Below are positions 1 to 10,744 of a stretch of DNA of 64,000 nucleotides, piece by piece. Numbering within the stretch: the stretch's first letter is position 1; every line of letters starts with the position of its first letter. Origin of the DNA: Carya illinoinensis (lineage: Eukaryota; Streptophyta; Magnoliopsida; Fagales; Juglandaceae); assembly GCF_018687715.1 (NCBI RefSeq), contig NC_056755.1:18342001-18406000 (forward strand), read 5' to 3'. Made by a program: the position numbers and the translations under genes. Below the pieces are notes generated by a model. It searched no databases, had not been told where the DNA came from, and worked only from the letters and a program-made list of their open reading frames with translations.

Positions 1-1118
1 TCAGCTGAGTTTATCAAGGCACTAAGACCTTCTGCACAGATAATAAAGAGGTAAGGGGAGATGGGATCCCCTTGCCTAATTCCTCTAGTAGGTTTAATAA
101 TCTTTCCAGGTTCCCCATTAACAAGTATTGAGTAAGAAACTGTTGTCACGCATCTCATGATCAAAGAGATCCATTTTTCACCAAACCCCATCCTTCTCAT
201 CACAGCCTCCAAATAGGACCACTCTACCCTATCATATGCTTTTGACATATCAAGTTTGAGAGCCATACTACCAACCTTACTTCTTTGTCTTGTCTTCATT
301 GTGTGCAAGGTTTCATAGGCAATCATAACATTATCAGTTATGAGTCTTCCCGGGATAAATGCACTTTGATTGCTAGAGATAATAGCAGGGAGCACTTTCT
401 TCAGCCTGTTTGCAAGTATCTTTGAAACAAGTTTATAAAGCACGTTACAAAGACTAATGGGTCTAAACTCACTAGCAGCTAGTGGAGTTTTTATTTAGGA
501 ATCAAAGCTACATGAGTACAGTTTAAACCCCTTTCTAAATTGCCCTCCCCATTAAGAAAGCTTAGGACAGCCTTACTTACCTCCTCCCCCACGATGCTCC
601 AGTAAGCTTGATAGAAACAAGCTCCATACCCATCCGGACCTGGAGACTTCAGTGGGCCCATCTGTTTCAAAGCTTCCTCCACCTCCCTTCTTGTGAACTC
701 TCTTTAAAGAACTGCATTCATCTCGCTGGACACCCTAGGTTCCACCTCTCTAATACAAGCTTCTATGGCTGCCCTTGAAGGTTGTGTTGAGCAGAAAAGA
801 CCATTAAAATACTCATAAAAAACCTCTTCTATCTCTTCTTTTTTAGTCACCCTGCTTCCCTGAGAGTTCAATACTTCCTTAATCTGGTTTTTTTTTCTTC
901 TCTGGCTAGCACAGGAATGAAAGAATTTTGTATTCTTGTCACCTAGCTGGTACCAATTTCTCTTTGCCCGTTGTCTCCATTTTAAATCTTCTTGCTCTAA
1001 CAAGAGCCCCATTTCTCCTTGTAGCTGCTTGATCAACTCAATATTATGAGAGCTTTCATTTTCTAGCTCAATCTTTAACCTTTCAGTTTTCTGTTTCATA
1101 GCAGCCCCAAAGTCCTTA
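1..1118 (-). pseudogene. LINE A ORF2, reverse transcriptase part (broken)
   Basis: Second half of LINE A ORF2, encoding the region between endonuclease and RT and the first half of the RT domain. Visible RT blocks in order are [29 protein letters not shown] (motif A, first catalytic Asp) and [13 protein letters not shown]. Upstream is the usual linker with RAKRNWYQLGDKNTKFFH. An in-frame TAA near 700 interrupts the linker, and a one-base deletion near 493, just after VALIPK, shifts the frame; downstream RT then stays open to the window edge. The YxDD box would lie further left and is not present. It joined the endonuclease half at 4322 before the 3.2-kb insertion. Confidence 0.88.
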
Positions 1119-1760
1119 TGTGACGCCCCCAAATTCCATTTGGGATCGAACGAAAATTTGAAGCGTCGAGACATGCAACACAAGGTTACCTGCCCCCGTT
1201 CATGACATATAAGATGCAATGTTCCTAACATGCATCTAACAATATGCAATATTCACAGCGGATAATTTTTTTTTTTCTTTAGCAATACTATGCACCAAAT
1301 TGAAAATATCCCAAATGCTTAAAACATACTCCATACATAAAAACCTATTGAACAACTAAAATCACAACACTAGTCCAAAATAGTTATGATCCAAAAGTAC
1401 TGGAGATGCAACTCCATCGTACAAGTAGTAATTTAACTACTATATTAACATTAACGACGCACCGTCGTTCAATCGACTGTGTCTAGTTGGTCAGCTCCTG
1501 ATCCTCCTTCAGGTCCTGTAACAAGATCTACCATTCGAGGGGAATGGTAGTTGGGACTACCACAGTGAGATTTGATTTCAAATCTCAGCAAGTTAACAAA
1601 AAACTTTCACACATGCTAATGATGCATGGATGACAGTAAAAGCATAAATGTATAATCAAATTCATAAATAATTAAAGCATAATTGACATAACTTAAATTG
1701 AAACATGAACTGAACTTGACTTAGTATGAACTTACTCTGAAACTTGAATTAACATGAAAA

Positions 1761-1951
1761 ATACATACTCCACAGTTGTTGTGGCCCCATGTATTCTACG
1801 TGTAAATACATACTCCACAGTTGTTGTCGCCCCATGTATTCTACGCAAACTTGACTTAACATGAAAAATACATACTCCACAGTTGTTGTGGCCCCATGTA
1901 TTCTACGTGTAAATACATACTCCACAGTTGTTGTGGCCCCATGTATTCTAC
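1761..1951. repeat. Tandem repeat, 39-bp core x4 in a 107-bp higher-order unit
   Basis: Four near-identical 39-bp copies, each beginning ATACATACTCCACAG and ending CATGTATTCTAC, start at 1761, 1806, 1868 and 1913. Spacing alternates 45, 62, 45, so a two-copy block has itself been duplicated with a period of about 107 bp. The array is inside the 3.2-kb insertion. The open reading frame across it is a by-product of the repeat. Confidence 0.9.
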
Positions 1952-3891
1952 ACAAACTAAATGTACTCAAGATGAAACGTGACTAGAAAACTAAAGGACT
2001 GGAGCCCTGACGTAACATAACTTGATTTGAATATAACTTGAAATACATGACCAACTTGAGATAGAAACATTTCGTAACATGGCATAACATATAATAGACA
2101 ACATATTTAACATGACATACTTGTAATGTACAGTAATACATGACAGAATATATTATGTAACAGATAAAAATTGATGACAGAATAAATTTTGTATAATAGA
2201 TAATTATGTGATAACTTAGCATGGCATGACATATATGATAACATACATACATACACTATAGTTCCTTTACTTAGCACACATACACAGTAGACTGCTAGTA
2301 AGTTAAAAGCTAACTTACCTCGATCTCCGCGTTTCTTATAAAACTTCAAGTGCGATCACGAGGAACTGTAATTAGTGATTCTAAAAGTTAGAACTAAATC
2401 ACTAATAATTTGAAATATGGAAAATACTAACTTAAAGAGTAAAATTTTCATTTTACTCTCTACATGTGGGAAAATGACCGTTTTACCCATAACTTAAGGA
2501 TTTTGCATACTAACTCCAAAAGTTTCCAAAATTTACATTCCTCATGTAAATTTTGTCCTAAACTTAAATATCAACTCAGAAAAATTTAAAACAAAATACA
2601 ACTATGGAAAACACACTATGGTCGAAACATCCATAGGCCATTTCCCTTGATTTTTTTTTTTTTGTTACAATTCTTTTCAACTTCAAAACTCATGCTTAAA
2701 CCAAAATTTTACAACAAACATCTTCCAATCCTAAGTTCAAAACCATACTTAAAACATCCATTTATAAAAAGTTAATAATCAACACCAAACTTTTTTGTAA
2801 AAAGATCCAAGCACTTGAATCACAAGTTTTGACCTTAAATCAAAACATCTCCAAGAGTTTCAAAAATCAAATCTTACTTCTAACATATTCATAATATCAT
2901 CCTAACATCAGCCATGCTTTAAATCATCAAACCAAAGTCACCAAAATCACAAAATAACATTTGGAGTTTTTGGTTTTACACTTAGTCCAAAAACAGAAAC
3001 TTTTTCCTCAACTAGTTTTGATAAATCTCTTGATCTATGACTTATAAATATATGATCTTCAAACCAAACCATCACATGGTTTAAAAAGATGTCCTAAAAC
3101 ATATATAAGCTTCTAATTCAAAATCACATGGTTAGAAATTAACCAAAACATAAATTTAGCCAAGAATATCCACACTTTGGCTTATTTGAATATCTCTTTG
3201 CATAAAATTTCATATCTTTGAAACTAACATCAAATATCTTTAAAATAATAATATAACATGTATATAAGATACTTAGGATCTTCCAATAAAATTATTAAAG
3301 TCATTAGAATAGGTTTAGACCACCAAAGAGTTAAACTTTCTCAAAACAGAAACTGTTTTTCTTCTTCCAGTTTCTAAGTTTCTAAATCTAAGAACATCTT
3401 TCATCAAAATCTTTAATCATGAAAAAATCCTCAACCAATAGTCACATATACATGTTAACAATACTCCATAAAAATTTCAGACCAATATCTATCCATTAGC
3501 TTGGTCAAAAACTCCAAACTATAACATATTCTCCAGTTTATCTCCCAGAATGACCTTTCTATAGTTTACACAATATTTGACTGACCAAATGATCTTCAAA
3601 TGGGGAAAATAAGATGTCCATGTAAACTAGACTCAAAAAGGAACAACTTATATGAGGAGACTTTATGATAAAACACTTACAACAGCTTCGAAATGGGCGT
3701 GCAAAAGATCTCCTAAAATCTGTCCGAGAGATAGTGTTTGATAATCTTTTATTAAAAGGAGTAATTGAAGATAAGTTCATGGGTGCTGGCTGGACACATT
3801 TATGGACGAGATAAGGGAGGTGATAAGGCTGGAGTTGAGAGTTGAGTGTGGTTTTCTCCTACCCAAAATATCTATAAAAGATTATCTCATA

Positions 3892-4036
3892 ATATTCTAT
3901 CCAATAATATCTACAAAAATCAACTTAAGATATTTTTATCTAATAATATCTATAAAAATCAACTCAAAATATTTTTACCCAATAATATTCACGAAAATTA
4001 CCTCAAGATATTTCTTTTTATCTAATAATATCTACA
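3892..4036. repeat. AT-rich tandem repeat, about 39 bp x4
   Basis: Three and a half diverged units built around TAATAATATCTAYAAAAATCA, at roughly 3892, 3930, 3969 and 4009, near the right end of the 3.2-kb insertion. Units differ by point changes and small indels, so this array looks older than the one at 1761. Confidence 0.75.
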
Positions 4037-4321
4037 GTTTTGAACAGACGTTTTGTCCAAAAATATGAAAAAATGTTATTGTGCCATAAGATTTTAAATA
4101 ACCCTCCGAATCTAATGGCACAAATCATAATACATTTTGACACTTCTAACTATCTCCAATAATAAAAAATACACTTCTGATACCATAGTAAATAATAACA
4201 CTAACTATGTAGTTAGACAAAAACCTATACGATTAATGGATTCGTAAAAACTTATGGGTTTTTCACGAGATTCCTAAAGTTAATAGAAATTTCACAATTG
4301 AATTTCTAGCGGGCTGTTACA

Positions 4322-5240
4322 CCTTATCTCTTCTTGAACTCCATCGAATCAGGTCCCCTTGACAGCTCAACAGCTTTCCTTGTACTCTTTTTAAGAAACT
4401 ATCACCTACTACCCATCTCTTCCATTTTCCATCTACCACAAGCTCTCCTTCTTCATCTCGAATCCACTTTGCTTCAAATCTGAAAACTCTCCTTCTCATT
4501 CTTTGCACTGTCAATTCATGCCTCATATTAAGCAGGAGGGCTTTATGGTCAGATTGTGCTACTGGTAAAACCTCAACTTCTCTAAATCTGAAGGATTCAG
4601 ACCACTGAGGGTTTGCAACTGCTCTGTCCAGCCTTTCTTTTGTAAAAGTATTATCACCATGTTTATTACTCCAAGTATACATACTGTCCTTCCACCCCAA
4701 ATTAAAAATACTATTTTCTTCCAAAACTTTTCTGAAATCTTCCATTTGGGCTTCTGGTCTAGGTTTCCCTCCCACCTTTTTTGCTTGACAAACAACTTCA
4801 TTGAAATCTCCAATGATGCACTAGGGCTGCTCTGGTGAAGGCTTTAGTAATGACAAAAGCTTCCACGACCCTCTTCTCTTACTTGCTTCAGGATGCCCAT
4901 AGAAACCAGTAAAAATCCATGATAGATTCTTTTCCTCACTTTTAACTATAGCATTAATATGGTAAAGGGAGAAATTAAGAATCTCCACTTCTACCTCTTG
5001 GTTCCACATCAAAACCAATCCCCCTTTTCTACCCAAAGCCTCTACCACAAAACACCCCTCCATACACAACCTCTTCTTTATACCTTCAAACCTGCTTGCT
5101 CCTAACTTAGTTTCCATTAGAAAGACCATTTTGGGTTTATTTTCATTCACCAATAGGTGAAGATTTTGAACTGTCCGAGGATTCCCAAGCCCTCGGCAGT
5201 TCCAACTTAGTATTTTCATAATGGTTGGCGGGGCTGGCAA
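4322..5240 (-). pseudogene. LINE A ORF2, endonuclease part (broken)
   Basis: N-terminal half of LINE A ORF2, an exonuclease-endonuclease-phosphatase fold enzyme that nicks target DNA to prime reverse transcription. Starting at the ATG at 5240 one sees ILSWNCRGLG, VFLMETK (metal-binding Glu), TGFYG, IGDFNEV, LDRAVAN and SDHKAL (catalytic His region), the full set of LINE endonuclease blocks. A single in-frame TAG near 4820, just before IGDFN, splits it; a Trp codon at this place is usual in relatives, so one G-to-A change would explain it. The reading stops at 4322 only because the 3.2-kb element was inserted there. Confidence 0.9.
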
Positions 5241-6541
5241 GCAGCCTCCGCCAATCCCAAATCCACACTTTCATCCCCTACATTAGCAGCCCTTCTACTC
5301 TTTTTTGAGATGCCCTCACTGCTGTCATCAGAAAAATCACCTCTCAGACTACGTTTGCCCCCAACTGAGGCCTCCTTTACATTACTTTTTCCTACAATAC
5401 ATGCCCTCCTCTTCCACCTCCCCTTTTCTAACACCCCCTTCCCTCCACCCATTCCTTTATCATTCTGAAGAAGCAACTGAGAATTGGACTCAAGTTCAGC
5501 ATACAAGAGACCCTCATCAGGAGTTGTCATAAATCGAGCATCATCCATCCCATCCCTACTTGCATTTTCAATTATCTCTTTTCTCTCAGTTTTTTCTACA
5601 AACACCTTATCCACCCCTTCCTTCTTTGCTACATCCGGCCCCTTATTTCTTTTTAAAACATCCACCAACTCATCCTCAAAAGCCTCATCCACTGGTGTGG
5701 TTGAAAAACCTGCATTTGACATCCCGCCCTCACCCATACTACCACAATTGAACTCTCTTACTTCCTCAGCATTTTTTTCTTTGGACTTATTTCTATTATA
5801 TTCTGAAGTATTCCCCCTATCTGTGTGGTAAGTTCGAAGCCAAGTACCATATTGAGATCCACCACCCCTCCCATCCAATCCTGCACATCCTTCTGCTCCA
5901 TGCACTAATCTTCCGCATTTAAAACAAATTTTAGGAAGTTTTTCATAGCTCAAAGGCACCCAAATTCTGGATCCTAGCGCATTCGCAGTTCTTCCCCGAG
6001 CTATTGATTTCCTCAGGTCTAATTCAATCTTCACTCTCAAATACCTTCCCCATCCTATCCCATCTTCACGTACGTCTACTTCTTTTACATTTCCAATAGT
6101 TTTTCCAATCTGAGTTCCAACTTCTAAATTCATACAGGCCAAAGGTAAATTACTCAGATGCACCCAAAAGGCTTCATAGTCAAAATTCATCTGCTGCGGA
6201 GGGGTAAAACCATCAAATGGTTTCAGTAATAGTAGTTGATTGTCAAACAACCAAGGTTTTCCATCTAGAACACGCTGTCGATCCTTCTGATTGTCAAAAG
6301 TTACTACAAACAGATTTGGAAGAATATCATGAAAAGTGAACGAACCTGCCAATCTCCAAACCTTATTCATCGTAGATCTAATCACTTCCTTGTTAACTTT
6401 ATGATCTGAGATCAGTTTTCCTACAAGACTCTTATCTCCCTCTGCCTTCACCCTCCCCAAGTGTACTGCATTAAGATCAATCACAGCATTCTCCTCCTCC
6501 GTAAGGTGCAGTTTATCCCACCTATCCTCTAGATCATCCAT
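5216..6541 (-). CDS. LINE A ORF1, gag-like RNA-binding protein with zinc knuckle
   Basis: An uninterrupted 441-residue frame, the first ORF of LINE A, expected to coat the LINE RNA. Residues about 30-150 match the DUF4283 type of domain common in plant LINE ORF1 proteins. A CX2CX4HX4C zinc knuckle follows at residues 206-219 (CFKCGRLVHGAEGC). The C-terminal half is hydrophilic, rich in Lys, Glu and Ser. The ATG at 6541 is the first in the frame after the leader, and the end overlaps the ORF2 start by about 25 nt. It survives intact although ORF2 is broken, so it may simply be young or lucky rather than functional. Confidence 0.85.
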   Translation of the reverse strand: MDDLEDRWDKLHLTEEENAVIDLNAVHLGRVKAEGDKSLVGKLISDHKVNKEVIRSTMNKVWRLAGSFTFHDILPNLFVVTFDNQKDRQRVLDGKPWLFDNQLLLLKPFDGFTPPQQMNFDYEAFWVHLSNLPLACMNLEVGTQIGKTIGNVKEVDVREDGIGWGRYLRVKIELDLRKSIARGRTANALGSRIWVPLSYEKLPKICFKCGRLVHGAEGCAGLDGRGGGSQYGTWLRTYHTDRGNTSEYNRNKSKEKNAEEVREFNCGSMGEGGMSNAGFSTTPVDEAFEDELVDVLKRNKGPDVAKKEGVDKVFVEKTERKEIIENASRDGMDDARFMTTPDEGLLYAELESNSQLLLQNDKGMGGGKGVLEKGRWKRRACIVGKSNVKEASVGGKRSLRGDFSDDSSEGISKKSRRAANVGDESVDLGLAEAACQPRQPL

Positions 6542-6641
6542 CTCTGCCTGAAAGTAGACTCCTCCTCCCCCACTCTAAGAGCAGCCGAGACTATCCCTTC
6601 ACCCAACCTTTCTCTCCAGAGAAAGCTCAGAGAAGACTACT

Positions 6642-6924
6642 ACTAATTGAATTCATTTGTTCATTATTCATATACCAAACATTTGATAAAATAAATAAAT
6701 ATAATGTTTAGTGTATAGAGATGATGAATATAATTTTTCTACATTTAATTGCTTTGGTAGCATGCATTGATTTTTCACTCGCTAGCTAGTCATACATATA
6801 ATAATTATAACTGTGCTATAAATTACACTATAATTTCATTTTTATTTTTTTATTTTATTTTTTTATAGCAACATATTACATGATATCCATTAACATCAAC
6901 ATATTACGTTAAAGATTCTGATCA
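6642..6924. other. AT-rich spacer
   Basis: AT-rich spacer between LINE A and the LINE B remnant, with homopolymer T runs. Nothing else seen. Confidence 0.5.
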
Positions 6925-7551
6925 AACAATTTGTGAGATACATTTAGGGAAAGAGTCCCACCAAATTATCAAATCATCTAGATGCTTAGCATATCTTGCT
7001 AAGGTATGTGCTGCAACATTCGACATGCACCCCTTATGTTGTATTCAACATCTTGAAAACCTCTTCATCATTTCGTGCACTTCATGAACCAAATTACCTC
7101 AAGCAGACCTTTACTGTCTTACATCATTCAGCTCTTGAATCATAAGCAATAAATCACTTTCTATGATAAGCTCTGAAATGCCCATTGGAATACAAAATTG
7201 CAACCCTCTCAATATTGCAAGTAATTCCACTTCCATTGGATCAGTAACACCATTTTCTTTTTTACTTGCAGAAAACAATACCTCACCTGTTTCATTCCTC
7301 AGCAGCATTCACACCCCTGCTTTATCCAGTTCTTCACAAAATGGCACCATCTATATTTAACTTTAATGCACCTTGAGAAGGGGGTTGCCAATAGCAAATT
7401 GGAATCTTCCTCTGTTGCCTAACATCTCTGACTTCCTGTACTCAGCAACAATAGTCAATGCTTATTCAATAACTGTTGCAGGTTGCAGAGTTTTATCCTC
7501 AAAGATCTATTGGTTCCTCCTATACCATATACCCCAGGCTATGAGAAAGAA
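6925..7551 (-). pseudogene. LINE B: C-terminal RNase H remnant
   Basis: Decayed 3' part of another plant LINE. Reading right to left: AWGIWYRRNQ, typical of the segment before RNase H; GALKLNIDGA with the first catalytic Asp; then MEVELLAILRGLQF and ELIIESDLLLMI with the further acidic residues; and a closing SNVAAHTLARYAKHLDD. Stops occur after several of these blocks. At about 7552 it butts directly against the Copia protease segment. The same LINE may continue on the far side of the Copia element at 10745-11205, which would make Copia a later insertion. Confidence 0.8.
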
Positions 7552-7559
7552 TTTTTCAA

Positions 7560-7640
7560 GATCAAAGAACTTAGTCTTGTCTCCCGTCATGTGTTTTGAA
7601 CATCCACTATCTAAAAACCACTTGTTTTGGCTTGTAGATA
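7560..7640 (-). pseudogene. Copia protease fragment
   Basis: Encodes KWFLDSGCSKHMTGDKTKFF, the retropepsin active-site segment (DSG) of copia elements and its flank. It is in a different frame from gag, with at least one frameshift and stops between 7640 and 7706. It is cut off at the LINE junction just after FFDLEKF. Confidence 0.8.
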
Positions 7641-7705
7641 ACTTCATGCATACCTATAAAAACAATTAAAATGATTTTTCTTGGTACCCAAGTTCTTTAG
7701 GTCAT

Positions 7706-9340
7706 TTATTTATTAGTATTAGAATAAACAATATTTTTAGGTACCCATATGGCCCTAATAGTCATTGTATGATTTCTTCTAATAGGACAAGTATGATAAT
7801 TATGACCATTTCTATTACAAAAATTACAAATAGCATGTGACATGTATGAAAAACTTGAATGATTATAATAATATCTTTTTTTGATAAAATTATTTTTATG
7901 AAAAGAATTTTGAATATTAGTCTTTGATGTAGAAGGATTATCAAAAATTCTTTTATAAGGTTTGTATTTTTGTTTTGGCATATATCTCAAACCTGCTTTG
8001 TCAAAAACACATCTTTGACTACCAAGAAGTCTTTCAAAATTTCTTTTTCCATTCGTAAAGTTTTCAACAATATTTTCTAAATCGGTTTTCTTTTTATTCA
8101 ATTCAAGATTTTCATCTTTCAAAATGATACTTTCTTTTCTTAAAATATCAATTTCGTTTGTTAAAAAAGAATTTTTCTTTTTCAAAGCAGTATACTTGAT
8201 ACCCAATTTTTTAAATTCCTCGTATACCTCTTCTAAAATATTTTGCAATTCTTCATATGAAAGATTTTCAATATTATCAAGATTTGTTACCTCAAGGTCA
8301 TCTTTAGCCATAAGACAAAGATTTGCTGATTTTCCATTGCTTGTTTCACTATCTGAGCTACTTGAATCATCATCCCATGAAGCTTTCATTGCTTTCTTGC
8401 CCTTGTTTTGATCTTTCTTTAGCAGAAGACAATCTGACTTGATATGACCAGGCTTATTACATTTATAACAAATTAAAGTGTCATTTTTACCTGAATCTTT
8501 CTTGGAAAACTTTTTGAAAGATTTTCTCGGAGAAATTCTATTTTTCTTCAAGAACCTCTGAATTCTTCTTGTTATCATCGCAACTTCTTCATATTTATCG
8601 TCATTTTCCTCATCTTCATCACTTTCGCTTTCATGAGGAACAACTTTAAGTGCTAAACTCTTTTTTGGCTTTCCTTCTTCTTCTCCTCTTTTCAATGTGT
8701 ACTCATGGGTGATAAGTGACCCGATGAGTTCATTGACTTCGAACTTCTTGAGGTCTCTAGCTTCAAGAATCGCTATAACTTTTGATTCCCAACGTTTTGG
8801 TAAAGAGTTGAGAATTTTTCTTACTATCTCCACCTTGGAATAAATTTTGCCAAGAGCTGTCAAGCTGTTTATGATGTTAGTAAAACGAGTGTGCATACTA
8901 GAAATAGATTCATCATCATTCATCTTAAACATTTCATATTCATGAGTAAGAATATAAATTTTTGATTCCTTGACTTGCGAAGTTCCTTCATAAGTTACTT
9001 CCAAATTATCCCAAATTTCTTTTGCCGTAGCACAAATCATTATTCTATTAAACTCATTTCCATTGAGAGCATTAAATAATAAATTCATAGCAGTTAAATT
9101 CAAAGTATAAAGTCTATCGTCTTCACGAGCAAATTCTTCTTCTTCCTTTTTGACCTTTACTCCATCAACCACTTTTGTTGGAATATAAGGTCCATTTACA
9201 ATGCATTTCCAGATTTCTCGACCTTGAGCCTGAAGGAATATTCTCATTCTAACTTTCCAGAATGAGTAATTATCTCCACAAAAGAGTGGAGGCCGACTGC
9301 TAGATTGACCTTCACCAAATGAAGCTGCAATATTAGCCAT
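7706..9340 (-). CDS. Copia gag polyprotein, intact frame
   Basis: A 544-residue capsid/nucleocapsid protein. The N-terminal segment (FCGDNYSFWKVRMRIFL) and residues to about 220 form the UBN2-type copia gag domain. An acidic stretch near 240-250 precedes a CX2CX4HX4C zinc knuckle at residues 291-304 (CYKCNKPGHIKSDC). Residues about 350-430 look coiled-coil, and a second Cys/His cluster (CNFCNRNGHNYHTC) lies near the C-terminus. The ATG at 9340 is about 55 nt after the primer-binding site, the expected place. The frame ends at 7706 before protease. All LTR elements of this kind need the missing pol, so the protein cannot mobilise this copy by itself. Confidence 0.92.
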   Translation of the reverse strand: MANIAASFGEGQSSSRPPLFCGDNYSFWKVRMRIFLQAQGREIWKCIVNGPYIPTKVVDGVKVKKEEEEFAREDDRLYTLNLTAMNLLFNALNGNEFNRIMICATAKEIWDNLEVTYEGTSQVKESKIYILTHEYEMFKMNDDESISSMHTRFTNIINSLTALGKIYSKVEIVRKILNSLPKRWESKVIAILEARDLKKFEVNELIGSLITHEYTLKRGEEEGKPKKSLALKVVPHESESDEDEENDDKYEEVAMITRRIQRFLKKNRISPRKSFKKFSKKDSGKNDTLICYKCNKPGHIKSDCLLLKKDQNKGKKAMKASWDDDSSSSDSETSNGKSANLCLMAKDDLEVTNLDNIENLSYEELQNILEEVYEEFKKLGIKYTALKKKNSFLTNEIDILRKESIILKDENLELNKKKTDLENIVENFTNGKRNFERLLGSQRCVFDKAGLRYMPKQKYKPYKRIFDNPSTSKTNIQNSFHKNNFIKKRYYYNHSSFSYMSHAICNFCNRNGHNYHTCPIRRNHTMTIRAIWVPKNIVYSNTNK

Positions 9341-9385
9341 AAGATCTTAACTCAAAAGATAGTTAATCTTATAATAGAGCTCTTA

Positions 9386-9397
9386 GTTCTGATACCA
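9386..9397 (-). promoter_or_regulatory. Copia primer-binding site (initiator-Met tRNA type)
   Basis: TGGTATCAGAAC lies two bases inside the LTR end and matches the plant initiator-methionine tRNA 3' end (TGGTATCAGAGC) with one difference. This is the standard copia priming site and fixes the LTR boundary. Confidence 0.85.
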
Positions 9398-9399
9398 AT

Positions 9400-10736
9400 T
9401 GTTACCCAGATGACTAACACAAGAGGGGGTGAATTGAGTTATATTTAAAAAAATAACAATTATAAATCAAATATACAATATAAAATATAAACAAAATATG
9501 AAACAGTAATAAATATAAAGAGTAAGGGTAAGAGAGAAGCAAACTCAGTATGTTAACGAGATTCGGCCCCACTGCCTACATCCTCGCCTCAAGCTACCCA
9601 TTGAGAATTCCTAAATTCACTATTCAACCTCCTTTAGGTGGAGATAGAAACCTATTACACCTTTGAACAACACCGCTACAAAGGATCCATGTAGAATACC
9701 CTCTACACTTGCAATCACCTTACACGTGGTGATTCAACTATTCCCCGTGTAGAACACTTTCTACACACACAAGGGTTATACACACTCTTTTTCTGATACA
9801 AGAGCTGATAGTGTGTAGGTTATCAGAAAACACTCCTCAATGAGTGAAATAAGAACAATACAGCGCAAACTATATCTCTCAAAATGAACAAGAATTAAGG
9901 CTCAATATTTAGAGAAAAGAGAATGAAAGCTTTGAATGAATGTTGTATGCTCTTGGTGTTGTAAATGTGAAGCTCTCAAATGATCTATTTATAGGCATAT
10001 GAGACTTCATATTCAAATTTAAAAAGATTCACATGTCAAAGACAACATCATTCATTTTTTCAAAAAATTCAAACCTAATCTTTTACTTTTGGCATATGAC
10101 AAAAGGAGCACACTTTCCTTTTCAAAAAAATTTAAATATAATCTTTTACTTTTTGCATATAACAAAAGGAGTACACTTTCCTTTTCAAAAAATTCAAACC
10201 TAATCTTTTACTTTTTGTATATGACAAAAGGAGCACACTTTACTTTTCAAAATTTTCAAATAAAATCATCTACCTTTTGTATAAGTTTAAAAAAGCATCA
10301 ATCACTTTTGAAAATATTCAAATAAAACATGCACATGTGAAAGATGACAATCAATCATCTTTAATATTTTCAAAGTTCAACCCTTTAATCAAGGTATGCA
10401 CATGTAAAAGATGACAATCAATTATCTTTCAAAATTTTCAAATTTAATTTTCAAAATATTCATGCACATGTGGAAAATGTATTTTAATGCTTTATGATAA
10501 AATATTAATTTTGAGCCTTAATCTTAATTTCGAATTTTTAAGAGATTTACAACATTACTCTATAATTTTAATGTGAACTTGTTTTCTTCTTGCTTAGCTT
10601 GTTTCCTTGATGTGCTTAACTCCATTGTGTAGACAACTTGAGCTTGAGACTTCTTTATTCTTTGAATTCATTTGTTATCATCAAAATTCATGTGTAAATA
10701 TATAATTACACAAAACTTGAAATCTTGGGTTCAACA
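9400..10736 (-). repeat. Copia 5' LTR
   Basis: About 1.34 kb. On the minus strand it starts TGTTGAACCC and ends GGGTAACA directly before the primer-binding site, giving the expected TG...CA ends. It contains a three-unit tandem repeat and a segment with GAGATTCGGCCC and CTGCCTACATCC, seen in many plant LTRs. The start could also be two bases further out (TGTGTTGAACCC). No second LTR is present, so no target duplication can be checked. Confidence 0.8.
10060..10260. repeat. Tandem repeat inside the Copia LTR, about 61 bp x3
   Basis: Three copies of a unit containing TAATCTTTTACTTTT, then ACAAAAGGAG, then ACTTTCCTTTTC, with a period close to 61 bp. Shorter related blocks with CACATGT and GATGACAATCAAT follow to about 10460. 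Confidence 0.8.
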
Positions 10737-10744
10737 CAAACAAT

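Larger units (their letters stand above)
1119..4321. mobile_element. 3.2-kb TG...CA element with 5-bp target duplication
   Basis: An insertion inside LINE A ORF2. It begins TGTGACGCCCCC and ends GGGCTGTTACA, so the ends are imperfect inverted repeats (TGTGAC/TGTAAC followed by a GCCC block). CCTTA lies immediately on both sides (1114-1118 and 4322-4326), and removing one copy with the element restores the LINE reading. A 5-bp duplication and TG...CA ends are typical of LTR retrotransposons. No direct terminal repeat, PBS or coding region is seen, so a long solo LTR or a coding-free non-autonomous element fits best. It is AT-rich and holds two tandem arrays. Reading it right to left gives a start of TGTAACAGCCCGC. 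Family unknown. Confidence 0.75.
1..6640 (-). mobile_element. L1-type LINE (LINE A), interrupted, 3' end off-window
   Basis: A non-LTR retrotransposon read right to left: short 5' leader, ORF1 (RNA-binding, zinc knuckle), then ORF2 with endonuclease and reverse transcriptase, running off the left edge inside RT. ORF1 and ORF2 overlap by about 25 nt in different frames. ORF2 is cut by a 3.2-kb insertion at 1119-4321; the LINE reading resumes on the other side after one CCTTA duplication. The 5' end is placed near 6640, where GC-richer leader sequence gives way to AT-rich spacer; it is not exact. Two in-frame stops and one frameshift in ORF2 show the copy is dead. The catalytic RT aspartate pair and the 3' tail lie outside the window. 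Confidence 0.9.
7552..10736 (-). mobile_element. Ty1/copia retrotransposon, 5' part only
   Basis: Read right to left: one LTR (10736-9400), a primer-binding site, an open gag (9340-7706) and the first part of protease, then an abrupt end at about 7552 against LINE sequence. Integrase, reverse transcriptase, RNase H and the 3' LTR are absent. A young-looking gag with everything after protease missing suggests a deletion after insertion. Confidence 0.9.

Noticed and set aside
1761..1951. CRISPR-like regular repeats
   Set aside because: Spacers are themselves repeated and short, spacing alternates, and the setting is a plant transposon.
1749..1970. ORF with repeated YMGPQQLWSMY peptide
   Set aside because: It is produced by the tandem DNA repeat; there is no start context, homology or conserved frame beyond the array.
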